Origin: B10-G9 sp963712165
GTDB lineage: Bacteria > Chloroflexota > Anaerolineae > Anaerolineales > UBA11858
Direction: 5' to 3'
NCBI GenBank assembly: GCA_963712165.1
Contig: CAVQGY010000002.1
Span: 248,001-312,000 of the forward strand
DNA length: 64,000 nt
A program made the position numbers and the translations under genes. The notes below the pieces were generated by a model. The model was given only the letters and a program-made list of their open reading frames with translations. It ran no database searches and had not been told where the DNA came from. This document shows, piece after piece, positions 25,717 to 35,519 of this stretch (positions within the stretch are counted from its first letter, which is position 1; every line of letters starts with the position of its first letter).

Positions 25717-28203
25717 ATGATCCTTACAATCAACATCACCATCACGATTCTCGCTATCCTCCTCTATAGTGGTCTGTTTATCTTGGTAACCACATCCAGG
25801 CCCCAAACGGAAGCAAAGCGAATATTCCGCCTGTACTTGCTGGCAATGGTTTTTTGGTCAGTAGCGGCTTTCTTGGTTTATGTTGATCAAGGTAGGGCAC
25901 TATTCTGGTTCCGGATGATGTCCCTGGGTGGGTTGATGACAGTTGTCCCTGTGTTTAGGCTGGCCAGAGCAACCATCAATGTCAGGAATGCTTGGGATCT
26001 GGGAATCCTGTTCTATATATTAGTCTGTATTGGTCTCAGCTTAGGCACGGATTTGGTCTTTGAAGCTGCATACGTTGAGAGTGGCGTAATTGTCAGCGAA
26101 TTTGGAGCTTGGCTGGTTCCATTAGTAATGGCTCCTGGAGCAGTTATCATGCTCTACAGCCTTTCGATCTTGATCAGGACTTTCAAGAGATCCCAAGATC
26201 CCAGTGAACAAAACCGGTTGCTCTATTTAATTCTGGGTATTGGAGTAATGGTCCTTGCTTCAACACTGGGAAATATCATCCCAAGTTTAGGCCAATATCC
26301 TATTGACATTGCTGCAAACGGACTTGCGGCATTGTTATTCTTCTTTGCTATTTTACGCTATCAGCTATTAGACGTCAGGGTCGTCATCAGGCAAGGTTTA
26401 GTTTATTCGTTTCCAACCATTATCATCGGCACTGCATACTTCCTTGTCATTAACTTTACTTTCAATCTGTTCAATGTATATGTTGGCATTGAATCCAGTA
26501 TTGATGTCAATATTGAACTCTATTTAATCTCACTTCTTGTTGCGGTAATTGCTGCAATAGCAGCTGAACCGCTTAGAGAAAGGGCTCAGCGTGTTATCGA
26601 CAGAATGTTCTTCAGGGAGAAATATGATTCCTGGCTATTGCTTCAGGATCTAAGCGGGCGAGTTGCCCGGGTTCTAGACCTTTATAAAATCACCAATCTC
26701 ATTCTGACTGAGGTCACCTCAACCCTGCATATAGAGAGAGGTGCGTTTTTCCTTAAAGATGAAGAGAGTGGACAATACCCGCTGACTTCTCAGATTGGTC
26801 TCGATTCTGTTTTAAACCTTTCCTTCAGACCAGAACATCCTCTGGTTCTTTGGTTATCTACAAATAACAAACCCATCACAGCCGAAGAAATGAAAGTCCT
26901 TCCCCAATTCCAGTCTTTGTGGAAGAGCGAACAACAAGACCTTGATCGATTGGACCTGGATTTGTTCATTCCCATCAGTGTGCAATCCCAATTGGTAGGA
27001 ATCTTTACTCTTGGCACAAAGAAATCTGAGTTAGCATACAACGATGAGGATAAACAAACATTAACAACTGTAGCAAATCAAACAGCGGTTGCCATTGAGA
27101 ACGCCCGACTGTTTACTTCTGAGCAAAATAGACTAAAAGAAATCGACACCCTTTATGATCTGTCCCATCAGTTGGTAGATCTGGATGACCTTGATACCGT
27201 ATTGAAAATTATCACCCGCCATACAGTAGAGAACATTCAGGTTACTTACGCAAGAATATTGATCAAGGAAATCGATGGTAATTATAAATGCAGGGCGATC
27301 TATCCAGAACAAAATCTTGAAAAACCTCTCCGCCTAGGAAGAGACGAATTTATTGTTGCCGAGCACTTTTATAATTGGAGTTTAAATAAAGGGCAGCCAG
27401 TTGTTATCGATATCACCAGCAGCAATCTTGAACAAGAAGAAAAAGACGCTTTATTCTTGAACCATGCAAGTACTTTATGCCTCTGCCCATTAAGAGGACC
27501 TGATAAGAGCGTTGGCATTTTGGTGTTAGGTGATTTCGACATCATTCGCGGAGAACCTTTTTCAACAACTGGCCTGAGATTGATCAATGCAATTGCAGAT
27601 TATGCAACCAGTGCCATTCAACGAGCTATGCTGCATGAGCAGCTTGAGGAAAATTTCCTCCAAACTGTGGTTTCTCTCGCAAATGCAATGGATGCGAGGG
27701 ACTCGTATACCGGCGACCACAGTCAGCGGATGGCCAATATAGCAACTCGTGTTGGCAAAGAAATGAATTTATCAGAAGAATCTCTAGAGGCTATACACTG
27801 GGCTGCAATATTGCACGATATCGGGAAAATTGGTGTTCCAGATGAGATCCTCAATAAAAAGGGTTCATTAACGAAGAAAGAATGGGCTATCATGAAAGAG
27901 CATCCCTTGACTGGCGCGCAGATCGTCGCGCCAGTCAAATTTCTCTCTTCCGTTTCTCCTCTAATAGAAGCCCACCACGAGAAATATGATGGCACAGGCT
28001 ATCCTCACGGATTAGCTGGTGAAGATATTCCCTTGGGCGCTCGAATAATCTCTGTTGTAGATGCCTACGTAGCTATCCGAGATAAAAGAATATATAGTGA
28101 TAGTCATACTCATGAGGAAGCTATCGCAGAGTTAAGAAGATACAGCGGTATACAATTTGATCCCAAAGTAGTTCATGTATTCTGTAAAACAATAACCAAA
28201 TAA
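25717..28203 (+). CDS. membrane sensor with GAF domains and HD-GYP output
   Basis: This 828-aa signalling protein is probably a cyclic-di-GMP phosphodiesterase. About eight hydrophobic helices in the first 300 residues form a 7TM-like sensor. Two GAF-like domains cover roughly 330-480 and 490-640. The HD-GYP domain follows, with DSYTGDHSQRMAN, the metal pair in ILHDIGKIGVPDEIL, HPLTGAQIV, HHEKYDGTGYPHGLAGE and RIISVVDAY. After this, the usual DAMTSxRPYR segment reads VAIRDKRIYSDS, a departure near the active site, but the core metal ligands are intact. ATG at 25717 is preferred to TTG at 25708. It ends a methyltransferase-GH3 operon. Confidence 0.88.
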   Translation: MILTINITITILAILLYSGLFILVTTSRPQTEAKRIFRLYLLAMVFWSVAAFLVYVDQGRALFWFRMMSLGGLMTVVPVFRLARATINVRNAWDLGILFYILVCIGLSLGTDLVFEAAYVESGVIVSEFGAWLVPLVMAPGAVIMLYSLSILIRTFKRSQDPSEQNRLLYLILGIGVMVLASTLGNIIPSLGQYPIDIAANGLAALLFFFAILRYQLLDVRVVIRQGLVYSFPTIIIGTAYFLVINFTFNLFNVYVGIESSIDVNIELYLISLLVAVIAAIAAEPLRERAQRVIDRMFFREKYDSWLLLQDLSGRVARVLDLYKITNLILTEVTSTLHIERGAFFLKDEESGQYPLTSQIGLDSVLNLSFRPEHPLVLWLSTNNKPITAEEMKVLPQFQSLWKSEQQDLDRLDLDLFIPISVQSQLVGIFTLGTKKSELAYNDEDKQTLTTVANQTAVAIENARLFTSEQNRLKEIDTLYDLSHQLVDLDDLDTVLKIITRHTVENIQVTYARILIKEIDGNYKCRAIYPEQNLEKPLRLGRDEFIVAEHFYNWSLNKGQPVVIDITSSNLEQEEKDALFLNHASTLCLCPLRGPDKSVGILVLGDFDIIRGEPFSTTGLRLINAIADYATSAIQRAMLHEQLEENFLQTVVSLANAMDARDSYTGDHSQRMANIATRVGKEMNLSEESLEAIHWAAILHDIGKIGVPDEILNKKGSLTKKEWAIMKEHPLTGAQIVAPVKFLSSVSPLIEAHHEKYDGTGYPHGLAGEDIPLGARIISVVDAYVAIRDKRIYSDSHTHEEAIAELRRYSGIQFDPKVVHVFCKTITK

Positions 28204-28274
28204 CTTTCCATCTTTCATCCCCAATAACATTTTTCACAGGTCGATCAATAACCAATGAGTGGATTCCTTTAAGA

Positions 28275-28280
28275 TACAAT
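28275..28280 (+). promoter_or_regulatory. -10 box for a leaderless acyl-CoA synthetase mRNA
   Basis: TACAAT ends 7 nt before the ATG at 28288. The only purine-rich element, GAGG, touches the start codon and cannot act as a normal ribosome site. The -35 region is weak. Confidence 0.5.
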
Positions 28281-28287
28281 CTGAGGT

Positions 28288-30396
28288 ATGACTGAAATTA
28301 CCTCCCTGGTGCCTTTTTTTAACCCAAAAGGTGTGGTTGTCATAGGTGCCTCTCAGGAACCAACCAAGCTGGGCTATTTATTGGCAACCAACCTGCATAG
28401 AAGCGGCTATAAAGGCGCCGTCCATTTTGTCAATCTCAAGGGCGGCACACTGTTTGGCAGGTCTATCTATACATCTGTCCTTGATGTTCCAGACCCCGCT
28501 GACCTGGCAATTATCTTAATCCCGGCCCAATTTATCTTGTCTGCTCTAAATGAATGCGGTCAACGGGGGATCCGGGCAGCGATAATCGGTGCCGGGGGCT
28601 TCCGGGAGATCGGTCCTGCCGGACTCAAACTCGAACAGGAGATGCTTGAGGTTGCCAGTCAGCAAGGGATCAGGCTGATCGGTCCCAACTGCATCGGACT
28701 GCTGGACACCCACCTGCCAATAGACACAACCTTCCTGCCCCCACCAGGTCCAACGCCGGGTGATGTAGCGTTTTTATCCCACTCAGGTGCTATCTGCGCC
28801 GCTGCGATAGATTGGGCCAGGGGGCAGGGATACGGCATCTCACGACTGATCAGCCTGGGGAACCAGGCCGATGTAACCGAGACAGACCTGCTGGCTCCCA
28901 CTGCCGCAGACGGGCATACTCAAGTGATTGCCCTTTATCTGGAAGGAATACGGTCGGGTCGCGAATTTATCAAACAAGCACGCTCGGTGATCAAATCCAA
29001 ACCCATTATCGCCCTTAAGGTCGGCCGTTATGAATCCGGTCGAAAAGCGATTTCCTCACATACCGGTGCCCTGGCCGGGGAAGAAAACGCCTATAATGCC
29101 GCATTCCGGCGAGCTGGCGTTTTGCGCGCTGAGACCAGCGAGGAGATGTTTGACCAGGCCCGGGCATTAGCCTGGTGCCCCCTTCCCAAAGGCAACAGGG
29201 TCGGCGTTCTGACCAACGCCGGCGGTCCGGGGGTTACTGCAGCGGACGCCCTGGAATCCCTCGGATTAAAGATGGCGGAATTCAGCCCAGAAACAATCAA
29301 AGCCCTGGCTGATATCCTGCCCCCAGCAGCCAGTTTGCAGAACCCGGTAGATATGCTGGCTTCCGCCGGACCGGATCAATTTTCCGCCTGTTTAAGGACT
29401 ATGCTCGCTGACCCGGGCACAGATAGCGTGATGGTAATCTTCCCCACTCCGCCCTTACATACAGCAGGAGCTGTTGCCAAATCACTTATCCCTATCATCC
29501 ATCAAGCGGAAAAACCCGTGGTGATCAGCTTGATGGGAGAAAGGTTGATCCAGGAGGCAGTTGAACACCTGCGAGCTGCCCGCATCCCTGAATACCGTTT
29601 TCCAGAACGGGCTGCGGCAGCATTGGCTGCCCTGGTCGAACGGGTGGACCTTCTCAAGCAGGCAGCTGAAGAGCCCATAAAGGTGCAGGATGTACAGCCT
29701 GATCTTGTCCGGGAGATCATAGATAATCGCCAGATAAAAAATCATCTTTCAGCCATTGAAACAGCCAGGATATTAAACGCTTACGGCATATCATCAGCTT
29801 CACTGAAACTTGCTAAAACAGAAGATGAGGCCGCCGAATTGGCAGCTGAGATCGGAATGCCTGTTGTGCTGAAAGTAGCTTCCGCGGAGATCAGTCACAA
29901 GACTGACGTGGGAGGTGTTTTGTTAAACCTGGCGGATGTCAAATCCGTCCGGGGGGGTTACCAGAATGTTCTGGCTCAAGCCAGGGCAGCCATGCCGGAT
30001 GCGAAACTTACCGGGGTTTATGTCCAGGAAATGGTGCCACGTGGCCAGGAAGTCATCATTGGGGCAGTGCAGGACCCCCAATTTGGCCCACTGATGATGT
30101 TTGGCTCAGGCGGGACAGAGGTGGAAGGACTCAAAGACCTGGCCTTTGGACTGGCCCCGTTGACTGATCTTGAGATAAAATCCATGCTTCAAAAAACCTG
30201 GGCCGGTAGAAAGTTATCTGGTTACAGGAATATACCGCCGGCTGACATCCAGGCAGTCAAAGAGGTCCTGATCCGTTTGGCCCAACTGGCCTGGGATTTC
30301 CCCGAGCTGGATGAGATCGAGATCAATCCCTTGCGTGTGTTTTCGGACGGGCAGGGAGCCGCTGCGGTCGATATTCGAATGAGACTGATATCTTGA
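28288..30396 (+). CDS. ADP-forming acyl-CoA (acetate--CoA) ligase, fused alpha-beta
   Basis: This 702-aa enzyme makes ATP from acyl-CoA, ADP and phosphate, or runs in reverse. The alpha half starts with a CoA-binding Rossmann domain, FFNPKGVVVIGASQEPTKLG, followed by ligase-CoA domains. The phosphorylated His is most likely in ISSHTGALAGEENAYNAAFRRAG near residue 257. A linker near residue 470 leads to the ATP-grasp beta half, with GMPVVLKVASAEISHKTDVGGV, QEMVPRGQEVIIGAVQDPQFGP and the metal-binding DEIEINPLRV. The fused order is common in anaerobes. It would allow ATP recovery from acetyl-CoA or branched acyl-CoA in an organism with a Wood-Ljungdahl pathway. Confidence 0.93.
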   Translation: MTEITSLVPFFNPKGVVVIGASQEPTKLGYLLATNLHRSGYKGAVHFVNLKGGTLFGRSIYTSVLDVPDPADLAIILIPAQFILSALNECGQRGIRAAIIGAGGFREIGPAGLKLEQEMLEVASQQGIRLIGPNCIGLLDTHLPIDTTFLPPPGPTPGDVAFLSHSGAICAAAIDWARGQGYGISRLISLGNQADVTETDLLAPTAADGHTQVIALYLEGIRSGREFIKQARSVIKSKPIIALKVGRYESGRKAISSHTGALAGEENAYNAAFRRAGVLRAETSEEMFDQARALAWCPLPKGNRVGVLTNAGGPGVTAADALESLGLKMAEFSPETIKALADILPPAASLQNPVDMLASAGPDQFSACLRTMLADPGTDSVMVIFPTPPLHTAGAVAKSLIPIIHQAEKPVVISLMGERLIQEAVEHLRAARIPEYRFPERAAAALAALVERVDLLKQAAEEPIKVQDVQPDLVREIIDNRQIKNHLSAIETARILNAYGISSASLKLAKTEDEAAELAAEIGMPVVLKVASAEISHKTDVGGVLLNLADVKSVRGGYQNVLAQARAAMPDAKLTGVYVQEMVPRGQEVIIGAVQDPQFGPLMMFGSGGTEVEGLKDLAFGLAPLTDLEIKSMLQKTWAGRKLSGYRNIPPADIQAVKEVLIRLAQLAWDFPELDEIEINPLRVFSDGQGAAAVDIRMRLIS

Positions 30397-30430
30397 GATT
30401 AAGGAAGCAGGTAGCAGTTTGATGGCACAG

Positions 30431-30459
30431 GATGCGTGATCCTGGCAGGATCACGCATC
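30431..30459 (+). terminator. terminator between convergent acyl-CoA synthetase and uvrA
   Basis: A perfect 12-bp stem (GATGCGTGATCC / GGATCACGCATC, arms 30431-30442 and 30448-30459) with a 5-nt loop. A T-rich tail follows on the plus strand only, so it mainly ends the synthetase transcript; the hairpin is also just past uvrA. Confidence 0.75.
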
Positions 30460-30466
30460 TTGCTTG

Positions 30467-33361
30467 TTAAGCATGATTCTTCTTAATATATGACTTGAGA
30501 TACTGCCCGGTATAGGAATGGGAGTTACGGCAGATCTCCTCTGGAAGTCCTTCAGCGATGACTTCGCCCCCAGCATCCCCGCCTTCCGGGCCAAGATCAA
30601 TGATGTAATCGGCAACTTTGATGATGTCAAGATTATGTTCGATGATCAATACTGTATTACCATCATCCACAAGCTGCTGAAGCACCTCAACCAGCTTGTG
30701 AACATCGGCTGCATGCAAACCCACTGAAGGCTCATCAAGCACATACAGGGTAGATCCGGTGGAGCGTTTTGCCAGCTCTCGGGATAGTTTTATCCGTTGG
30801 GCTTCGCCTCCAGAAAGGGTTGTGGAAGACTGCCCGATCCGGATATAACCCAGTCCTACATCCTGAAGGGTCTTAAGGCGGCTCATCATGGCTGGAAAGG
30901 CTTCAAAGATCTCGGCCGCTTTATCCACAGTCATTTCCAGCACATCGGCGATATTATATTCAGTCTTATAGCGGACTTGAAGTGTTTCCCGGTTATACCG
31001 CGATCCGTGGCAGACATCACAGGGAACAAACACATCAGGCAAAAACTGCATCTCGATCTCGAGCTGCCCATGTCCGCGGCAGGCTTCACAGCGGCCCCCC
31101 TTGACGTTAAATGAGAACCGGCCTTTATCATAACCACGGATTTTGCTTTCAGGCAGATCGGCAAACAGGTCGCGGATATGGTCAAAAAGCTTGGTATAGG
31201 TTCCTGGATTCGACCTGGGAGTGCGCCCGATTGGTGATTGATCGATATTGACGATCTTGTCAATATGCTCCAAGCCCATGATCCCATCGTGGTCTCCGGG
31301 TTTGGTTTTAGCCCTGTTCAATTCCCTGGCCAGGGCCTTGTAAAGGATTTCAATCATCAGAGTGGATTTACCGGATCCGGAAACACCCGTGATGCAAACC
31401 AATTTTCCAAGCGGTATATTCACATCAATATTCTTAAGGTTATGCTCCCTGGCTCCCAGAACTTTGAGCGCTTTTCCATTTCCTTTACGCCTCTTTTCGG
31501 GAACCGGTACTTTTAATCTGCCGGATAAATATGCCCCGGTCAGAGAATCGGGGTGGGCAAGGATATCCTTGATCGTTCCCGCCACAACCACTTCACCGCC
31601 GTGCTCGCCTGCTCCCGGACCAAGATCCAGGACCCAATCGGCAGTTTCAATCGTCTCGGCGTCATGCTCCACAACCATTACTGTATTACCCAGGTCCCTT
31701 AAGCCCTCCAGGGTCCGCAGCAGCCTGCCATTATCCCGCGGGTGCAGGCCGATAGACGGTTCGTCAAGCACATACAGCACACCCATCAGGTGGGATCCAA
31801 TTTGGGTTGCCAGCCTGATACGCTGAGCTTCGCCACCAGATAGTGTCCCAGCGGATCGATTGAGGGTCAAATAATCCAGGCCAACATTGACCAGGAATCC
31901 CAGGCGTTCCATCAGTTCCCGAAGAACCCTGTCAGCGATGATCTGCTGGCGTTCCGAAAGGGGAGAATTATTCGCTTTTAAAACCTCGATCCACTGGAGG
32001 ACTTTTTGGATCGGCCAGGTTGAGATCTCAACAATATTGGCATCTGCAATAGTCACCGCCAGCGCTTCTGGCCTGAGCCTGGCACCATGGCAGGAAGGAC
32101 AGGGATGATCGTTCATATAACCCATGATCCGGGTGCGCATATACTCGGACTGTGTTTCCTTGAAGCGCCGTTCGAGATTGTTGATCACTCCCTCAAATTC
32201 ACGGTAGAACTCATATTCCCGACCTTCTTTATCCACGTAGGTCATAGGCACCTCATCTCCCTGGGTGCCGTAAAGGATGACTTTATGGTCGTTTTCGGAC
32301 AGATCCTTATAAGGCTGGTCAAGATCGATCTTAAATAGATCTGCGGCCCCCTCCAATGCCCGCCAGTAATATCCTCCCTGGGCTCTGGGACCTCCCCATT
32401 CCTGCGCATCGATCGCTCCTTCATTGATGGACCGCGTCTTATCCGGAACCAGCAGATTGACATCTACTTCCAGTTTGGTTCCTATCCCTTCGCAAGTTGG
32501 ACAGGCACCATGGGGCGTGTTGAAGGAAAAAGTGCGAGGTTCGATTTCTGGAAAACTGATTTCACAATTCGGGCAAGCCAGGTGTTCTGAGTAGTTAGTG
32601 TTGACTGGGTTATCAGGATCGGTCATATCGTGGATTACCAAATAACCATCCCCGAATTTTAAGGCTGTCTCGACAGAGTCCGTCAGGCGGGATAAGAAAT
32701 GATCCCTCTCTTCCCCATTCTTGAGTTCAGGGATCACTAATCTGTCAACAACCGCTTCAATGGTGTGCTGCTGGTACCGCTCCAATTTGATCTCTTCTTC
32801 CAGGCGATGAATTTCCCCATCAATCCTGGCTCGCACAAAACCTGATTTGCTGATCTCGTCCAGGATACCCTGGTGTTCCCCTTTTCTGCCCTGGATCACC
32901 GGCGCCAGGATCTGGAAGCGGGTCCCGGCAGGCAGGGAGGAAAGCAGCTCTACTATTTCCTGAGCCGATTGCGTGGTTACTTCTCGACCGCATTCCGGGC
33001 AGTGTGGTATGCCTGCCCGGGCAAATAACAGGCGCAGGTAATCATAGATTTCAGTGACCGTTCCCACAGTTGAGCGGGGGTTCTGGGATGTTCCTCTCTG
33101 ATCGATGGATACCGCAGGTGACAGGCCCTCGATATAATCCACATCAGGTTTATCCATCTGGCCCAAAAACTGCCTGGCATAGGATGAGAGAGATTCCACA
33201 TACCGCCGCTGTCCTTCAGCAAAGATGGTATCAAAAGCCAGGGAGGATTTTCCCGATCCAGACAAACCCGTGATGACCACAAATTTATCTCGAGGGATCT
33301 CTACGGTGATGTTTTTGAGGTTATGAACTCTTGCGCCTACAACTTTGATCTTCTTTTCCAT
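30467..33361 (-). CDS. uvrA: excinuclease ABC subunit A
   Basis: This 964-aa damage-recognition ATPase of nucleotide excision repair forms a dimer that loads UvrB. It shows two ABC modules: Walker A GLSGSGKSSLAFDTIFAEGQ near residue 32 and GVSGSGKSTLMIEILY near residue 645, and the matching signatures LSGGEAQRIRLA and LSGGEAQRIKLS. Zinc-binding cysteine pairs occur at CPECG, CPNC/CPTC, CPSC and CEACRGHGQLEIEM/CDVC. The length is standard. It has its own promoter, with a TATAAT about 72 bp before the ATG (33433-33438). No LexA box was recognised. uvrB and uvrC are not in the window. Confidence 0.98.
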   Translation of the reverse strand: MEKKIKVVGARVHNLKNITVEIPRDKFVVITGLSGSGKSSLAFDTIFAEGQRRYVESLSSYARQFLGQMDKPDVDYIEGLSPAVSIDQRGTSQNPRSTVGTVTEIYDYLRLLFARAGIPHCPECGREVTTQSAQEIVELLSSLPAGTRFQILAPVIQGRKGEHQGILDEISKSGFVRARIDGEIHRLEEEIKLERYQQHTIEAVVDRLVIPELKNGEERDHFLSRLTDSVETALKFGDGYLVIHDMTDPDNPVNTNYSEHLACPNCEISFPEIEPRTFSFNTPHGACPTCEGIGTKLEVDVNLLVPDKTRSINEGAIDAQEWGGPRAQGGYYWRALEGAADLFKIDLDQPYKDLSENDHKVILYGTQGDEVPMTYVDKEGREYEFYREFEGVINNLERRFKETQSEYMRTRIMGYMNDHPCPSCHGARLRPEALAVTIADANIVEISTWPIQKVLQWIEVLKANNSPLSERQQIIADRVLRELMERLGFLVNVGLDYLTLNRSAGTLSGGEAQRIRLATQIGSHLMGVLYVLDEPSIGLHPRDNGRLLRTLEGLRDLGNTVMVVEHDAETIETADWVLDLGPGAGEHGGEVVVAGTIKDILAHPDSLTGAYLSGRLKVPVPEKRRKGNGKALKVLGAREHNLKNIDVNIPLGKLVCITGVSGSGKSTLMIEILYKALARELNRAKTKPGDHDGIMGLEHIDKIVNIDQSPIGRTPRSNPGTYTKLFDHIRDLFADLPESKIRGYDKGRFSFNVKGGRCEACRGHGQLEIEMQFLPDVFVPCDVCHGSRYNRETLQVRYKTEYNIADVLEMTVDKAAEIFEAFPAMMSRLKTLQDVGLGYIRIGQSSTTLSGGEAQRIKLSRELAKRSTGSTLYVLDEPSVGLHAADVHKLVEVLQQLVDDGNTVLIIEHNLDIIKVADYIIDLGPEGGDAGGEVIAEGLPEEICRNSHSYTGQYLKSYIKKNHA

Positions 33362-33668
33362 ATATGTATTTCGATGAAGCCGGGTAACGGCTTGGAAGTA
33401 CAGTAGTATTAGGTCCCAAAAAGGTATCCCACATTATACCAACTCATAAAAACAAGCGTGTTTAAGGAAGGGTTTAACGATGAAAATCTGATAAATCTAC
33501 CCCAAAAGGGGAGGCAAAGGAGGATTCCCAGTTATATTACTGAAAGGTTCCTCTCCTGTTCTACACCTCTGCTTGAATGCCCTGAACTATGAGAAAATCC
33601 CAGATTGAAGTATAATCACATTCTGCAATAAGATAGTAAAAAAGGTACTGAAGCCAGCAGGAGGCTTA
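33362..33668 (+). promoter_or_regulatory. divergent uvrA / MBL-fold gene control region
   Basis: No gene is seen in 307 bp. A minus-strand TATAAT at 33433-33438 probably serves uvrA. A plus-strand TATAAT near 33610-33615 may serve the downstream MBL-fold gene, which also has AGGAGG before its ATG. The -35 regions are poor matches. Confidence 0.4.
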
Positions 33669-34328
33669 ATGAATATCACATGGCACGGGCATTCATGTTT
33701 TCGACTGACAGAACGCGGAATGGCGACAGTGGTAACTGATCCCTATAACCATAAGAAGATCGGTTATAGCGAATTAAATCTGTCGGCTGATATCGTGACC
33801 GTCAGCCATGATGACCCGGGGCATAACCACACCAAGGTGATCCGTAAAAGGAAGAATAACCAGCATATTCTCACCGGACCCGGTGAATACGAGATTGGGG
33901 AAGTTTTCATCACTGGCATCCGCACCAATCACCAGAAAAAAGAGTCTGATCCCTGGAACGTGATGTATATCTTTGATTACAACGGCATCTTGGTCGCTCA
34001 CCTGGGGGATTTAAGCCGCGTTCCCAGTCAGTCAGATGTCAAATCCATCGCCGGAGACGTCCATGTAGCACTGGTGCCGGTTGGTGGCGGGAGCAGCCTG
34101 AACGCCTCCAAAGCAGTAGAAGCTATCCGCATCCTTGAACCCAGTTATGCGATCCCTATGTATTTCCAAACAGCGGAATGCAAACTCGAACTGGATCCCG
34201 TCGAAAAATTCATCAAAGAAATGGGGCTTGACAGCGTGGAGCCACTCCCAGAGTTGACAATCACCAGCAGCCGATCCAGCAGCGAAACTAAGGTTATCCT
34301 GTTGGATCACGCCCAGGAAACCGATTAA
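33669..34328 (+). CDS. metallo-beta-lactamase-fold hydrolase (UlaG-like)
   Basis: This 219-aa cytoplasmic protein resembles the UlaG/YtkL-type branch of the metallo-beta-lactamase superfamily. The start TWHGHSCFRL is the family hallmark. The usual HxHxDH zinc motif is replaced by SHDDPGHNH near residue 42, a known variation in this branch, so metal binding may differ. Later elements are GPGEYEIG, LVAHLGDLS, ALVPVGGG and the IPMYFQT strand. AGGAGG precedes the ATG. A small unknown gene follows 11 nt later. The substrate is unknown. Confidence 0.85.
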   Translation: MNITWHGHSCFRLTERGMATVVTDPYNHKKIGYSELNLSADIVTVSHDDPGHNHTKVIRKRKNNQHILTGPGEYEIGEVFITGIRTNHQKKESDPWNVMYIFDYNGILVAHLGDLSRVPSQSDVKSIAGDVHVALVPVGGGSSLNASKAVEAIRILEPSYAIPMYFQTAECKLELDPVEKFIKEMGLDSVEPLPELTITSSRSSSETKVILLDHAQETD

Positions 34329-34339
34329 AGAGGTCGTGC

Positions 34340-34642
34340 ATGACCGTAAAACTACTCATGACCTGGGATATTCTACCCAATCGGGAACAGGAATATTTCG
34401 AGTTTGTGATCAGCAATTTTATCCCGGAGATCAAGGGTTTAGGGATCAGCCCTGTAGACGCCTGGTATACGATGTATGGTGATCAACCGCAGATCATGAT
34501 TGCTGCGAAAACCCAGAGCCAGGCAGCCCTTAATGTGGCGATGGCATCGAAGGAATGGGAGCGGCTGGTTGATAACCTTCTCCAATTTGTGGAAAATTTT
34601 TCCTATAAAGTGGTGCCCTCACGGACGGGTTTTCAGTTATAA
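34340..34642 (+). CDS. small alpha/beta protein of unknown function
   Basis: I do not recognise this 100-aa protein with confidence. It has no membrane or signal segment. The sequence begins VKLLMTWDILPNREQEYFEF and ends in a helix plus the strand YKVVPSRTG; it could adopt a ferredoxin-like (ABM/Dabb) dimeric barrel. A GAGGT ribosome site is present. It lies 11 nt behind the MBL-fold gene and is probably co-transcribed with it. Confidence 0.65.
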   Translation: MTVKLLMTWDILPNREQEYFEFVISNFIPEIKGLGISPVDAWYTMYGDQPQIMIAAKTQSQAALNVAMASKEWERLVDNLLQFVENFSYKVVPSRTGFQL

Positions 34643-34656
34643 TCAAATTCCCTGTT

Positions 34657-35115
34657 ATGGAAACAAATACGAATCAACCTAACCATAAATCGTTTAAACG
34701 ACGTCTTAACTTTAGCTTGGGTTTATCTTTAGCTGGCTTTTTTGCCTTTCTTCTAGGTGCTGATCCTGGATTATTTGGCCTGGATCGCAACCCTTTAATT
34801 GGGTTTGTCCAAACAGCTACTTTTTCAACCGGGTTGGCCTTTCTCTGTCTGGGAGGATTTATCAGTTTCAAAATCTGCCAGCGGTCAGACTACAATCAGT
34901 CCCTGGCACAGGATATCGGCATCCGGCTGGTAGCTACCGGCTACCTGGTTGCCCTGATTTCCGGCATGGCGGATGTATTTGGTTTCGGCACCCAGGCCTG
35001 GCCGGCATTACCATTCTTTGGTCCCCAACAAGCTGCCGGCGTAGTTCTTGGAGAAGCTATCATCGCCATCGGTTTTCTGCTTTTTATGCCGTTCTTTTCC
35101 AGCGATAAGGCCTGA
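34657..35115 (+). CDS. small integral membrane protein of unknown function
   Basis: This 152-aa protein has a polar basic start and four hydrophobic helices (about 18-35, 48-70, 88-108 and 120-147). The loops contain LGADPGLFGLDRNP and FGTQAWPALPFFGPQQA. No family was recognised. A TATAAT box at 34638-34643 lies 13 nt before the ATG and no ribosome site is visible, so it may be read from a very short leader. Three tRNA genes follow. Confidence 0.65.
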   Translation: METNTNQPNHKSFKRRLNFSLGLSLAGFFAFLLGADPGLFGLDRNPLIGFVQTATFSTGLAFLCLGGFISFKICQRSDYNQSLAQDIGIRLVATGYLVALISGMADVFGFGTQAWPALPFFGPQQAAGVVLGEAIIAIGFLLFMPFFSSDKA

Positions 35116-35177
35116 AGCTTGACAAGCCCATATCGAACGAGTAAAATTGGCGGTGCAAATCTGAGGAATACAATCAG

Positions 35178-35250
35178 GCCGAGATAGCTCAGTTGGTAGA
35201 GCACTTGACTGAAAATCAAGGTGTCGCCAGTTCGAGTCTGGCTCTCGGCA
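35178..35250 (+). tRNA. tRNA-Phe (GAA)
   Basis: A full cloverleaf is visible: acceptor arms GCCGAGA/TCTCGGC, D-arm GCTC/GAGC, anticodon stem CTTGA/TCAAG with the loop CTGAAAA carrying GAA, and a T-arm with GTTCGAGTC. The discriminator is A. The 3' CCA is not encoded and must be added by nucleotidyltransferase. Confidence 0.95.
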
Positions 35251-35257
35251 CTATAAT

Positions 35258-35329
<72 letters not shown>

Positions 35330-35396
35330 CTTCAAAAACTGGCTGGTGGTTGACGGCTGACACATAAGCCAGAAACCATCAGTCTCTTTATATCAA

Positions 35397-35467
<71 letters not shown>

Positions 35468-35481
35468 CAGATCTTTTAAAG

Positions 35482-35519
35482 GCATACACCTCACCGGCTG
35501 CCCACGGTGAGGTGTATGC
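35482..35519 (+). terminator. terminator after the tRNA cluster
   Basis: A perfect 15-bp stem with arms 35482-35496 and 35505-35519 and an 8-nt loop lies 14 bp after tRNA-Cys. The downstream tail is only weakly T-rich, so a processing or stabilising hairpin is also possible. Confidence 0.7.
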
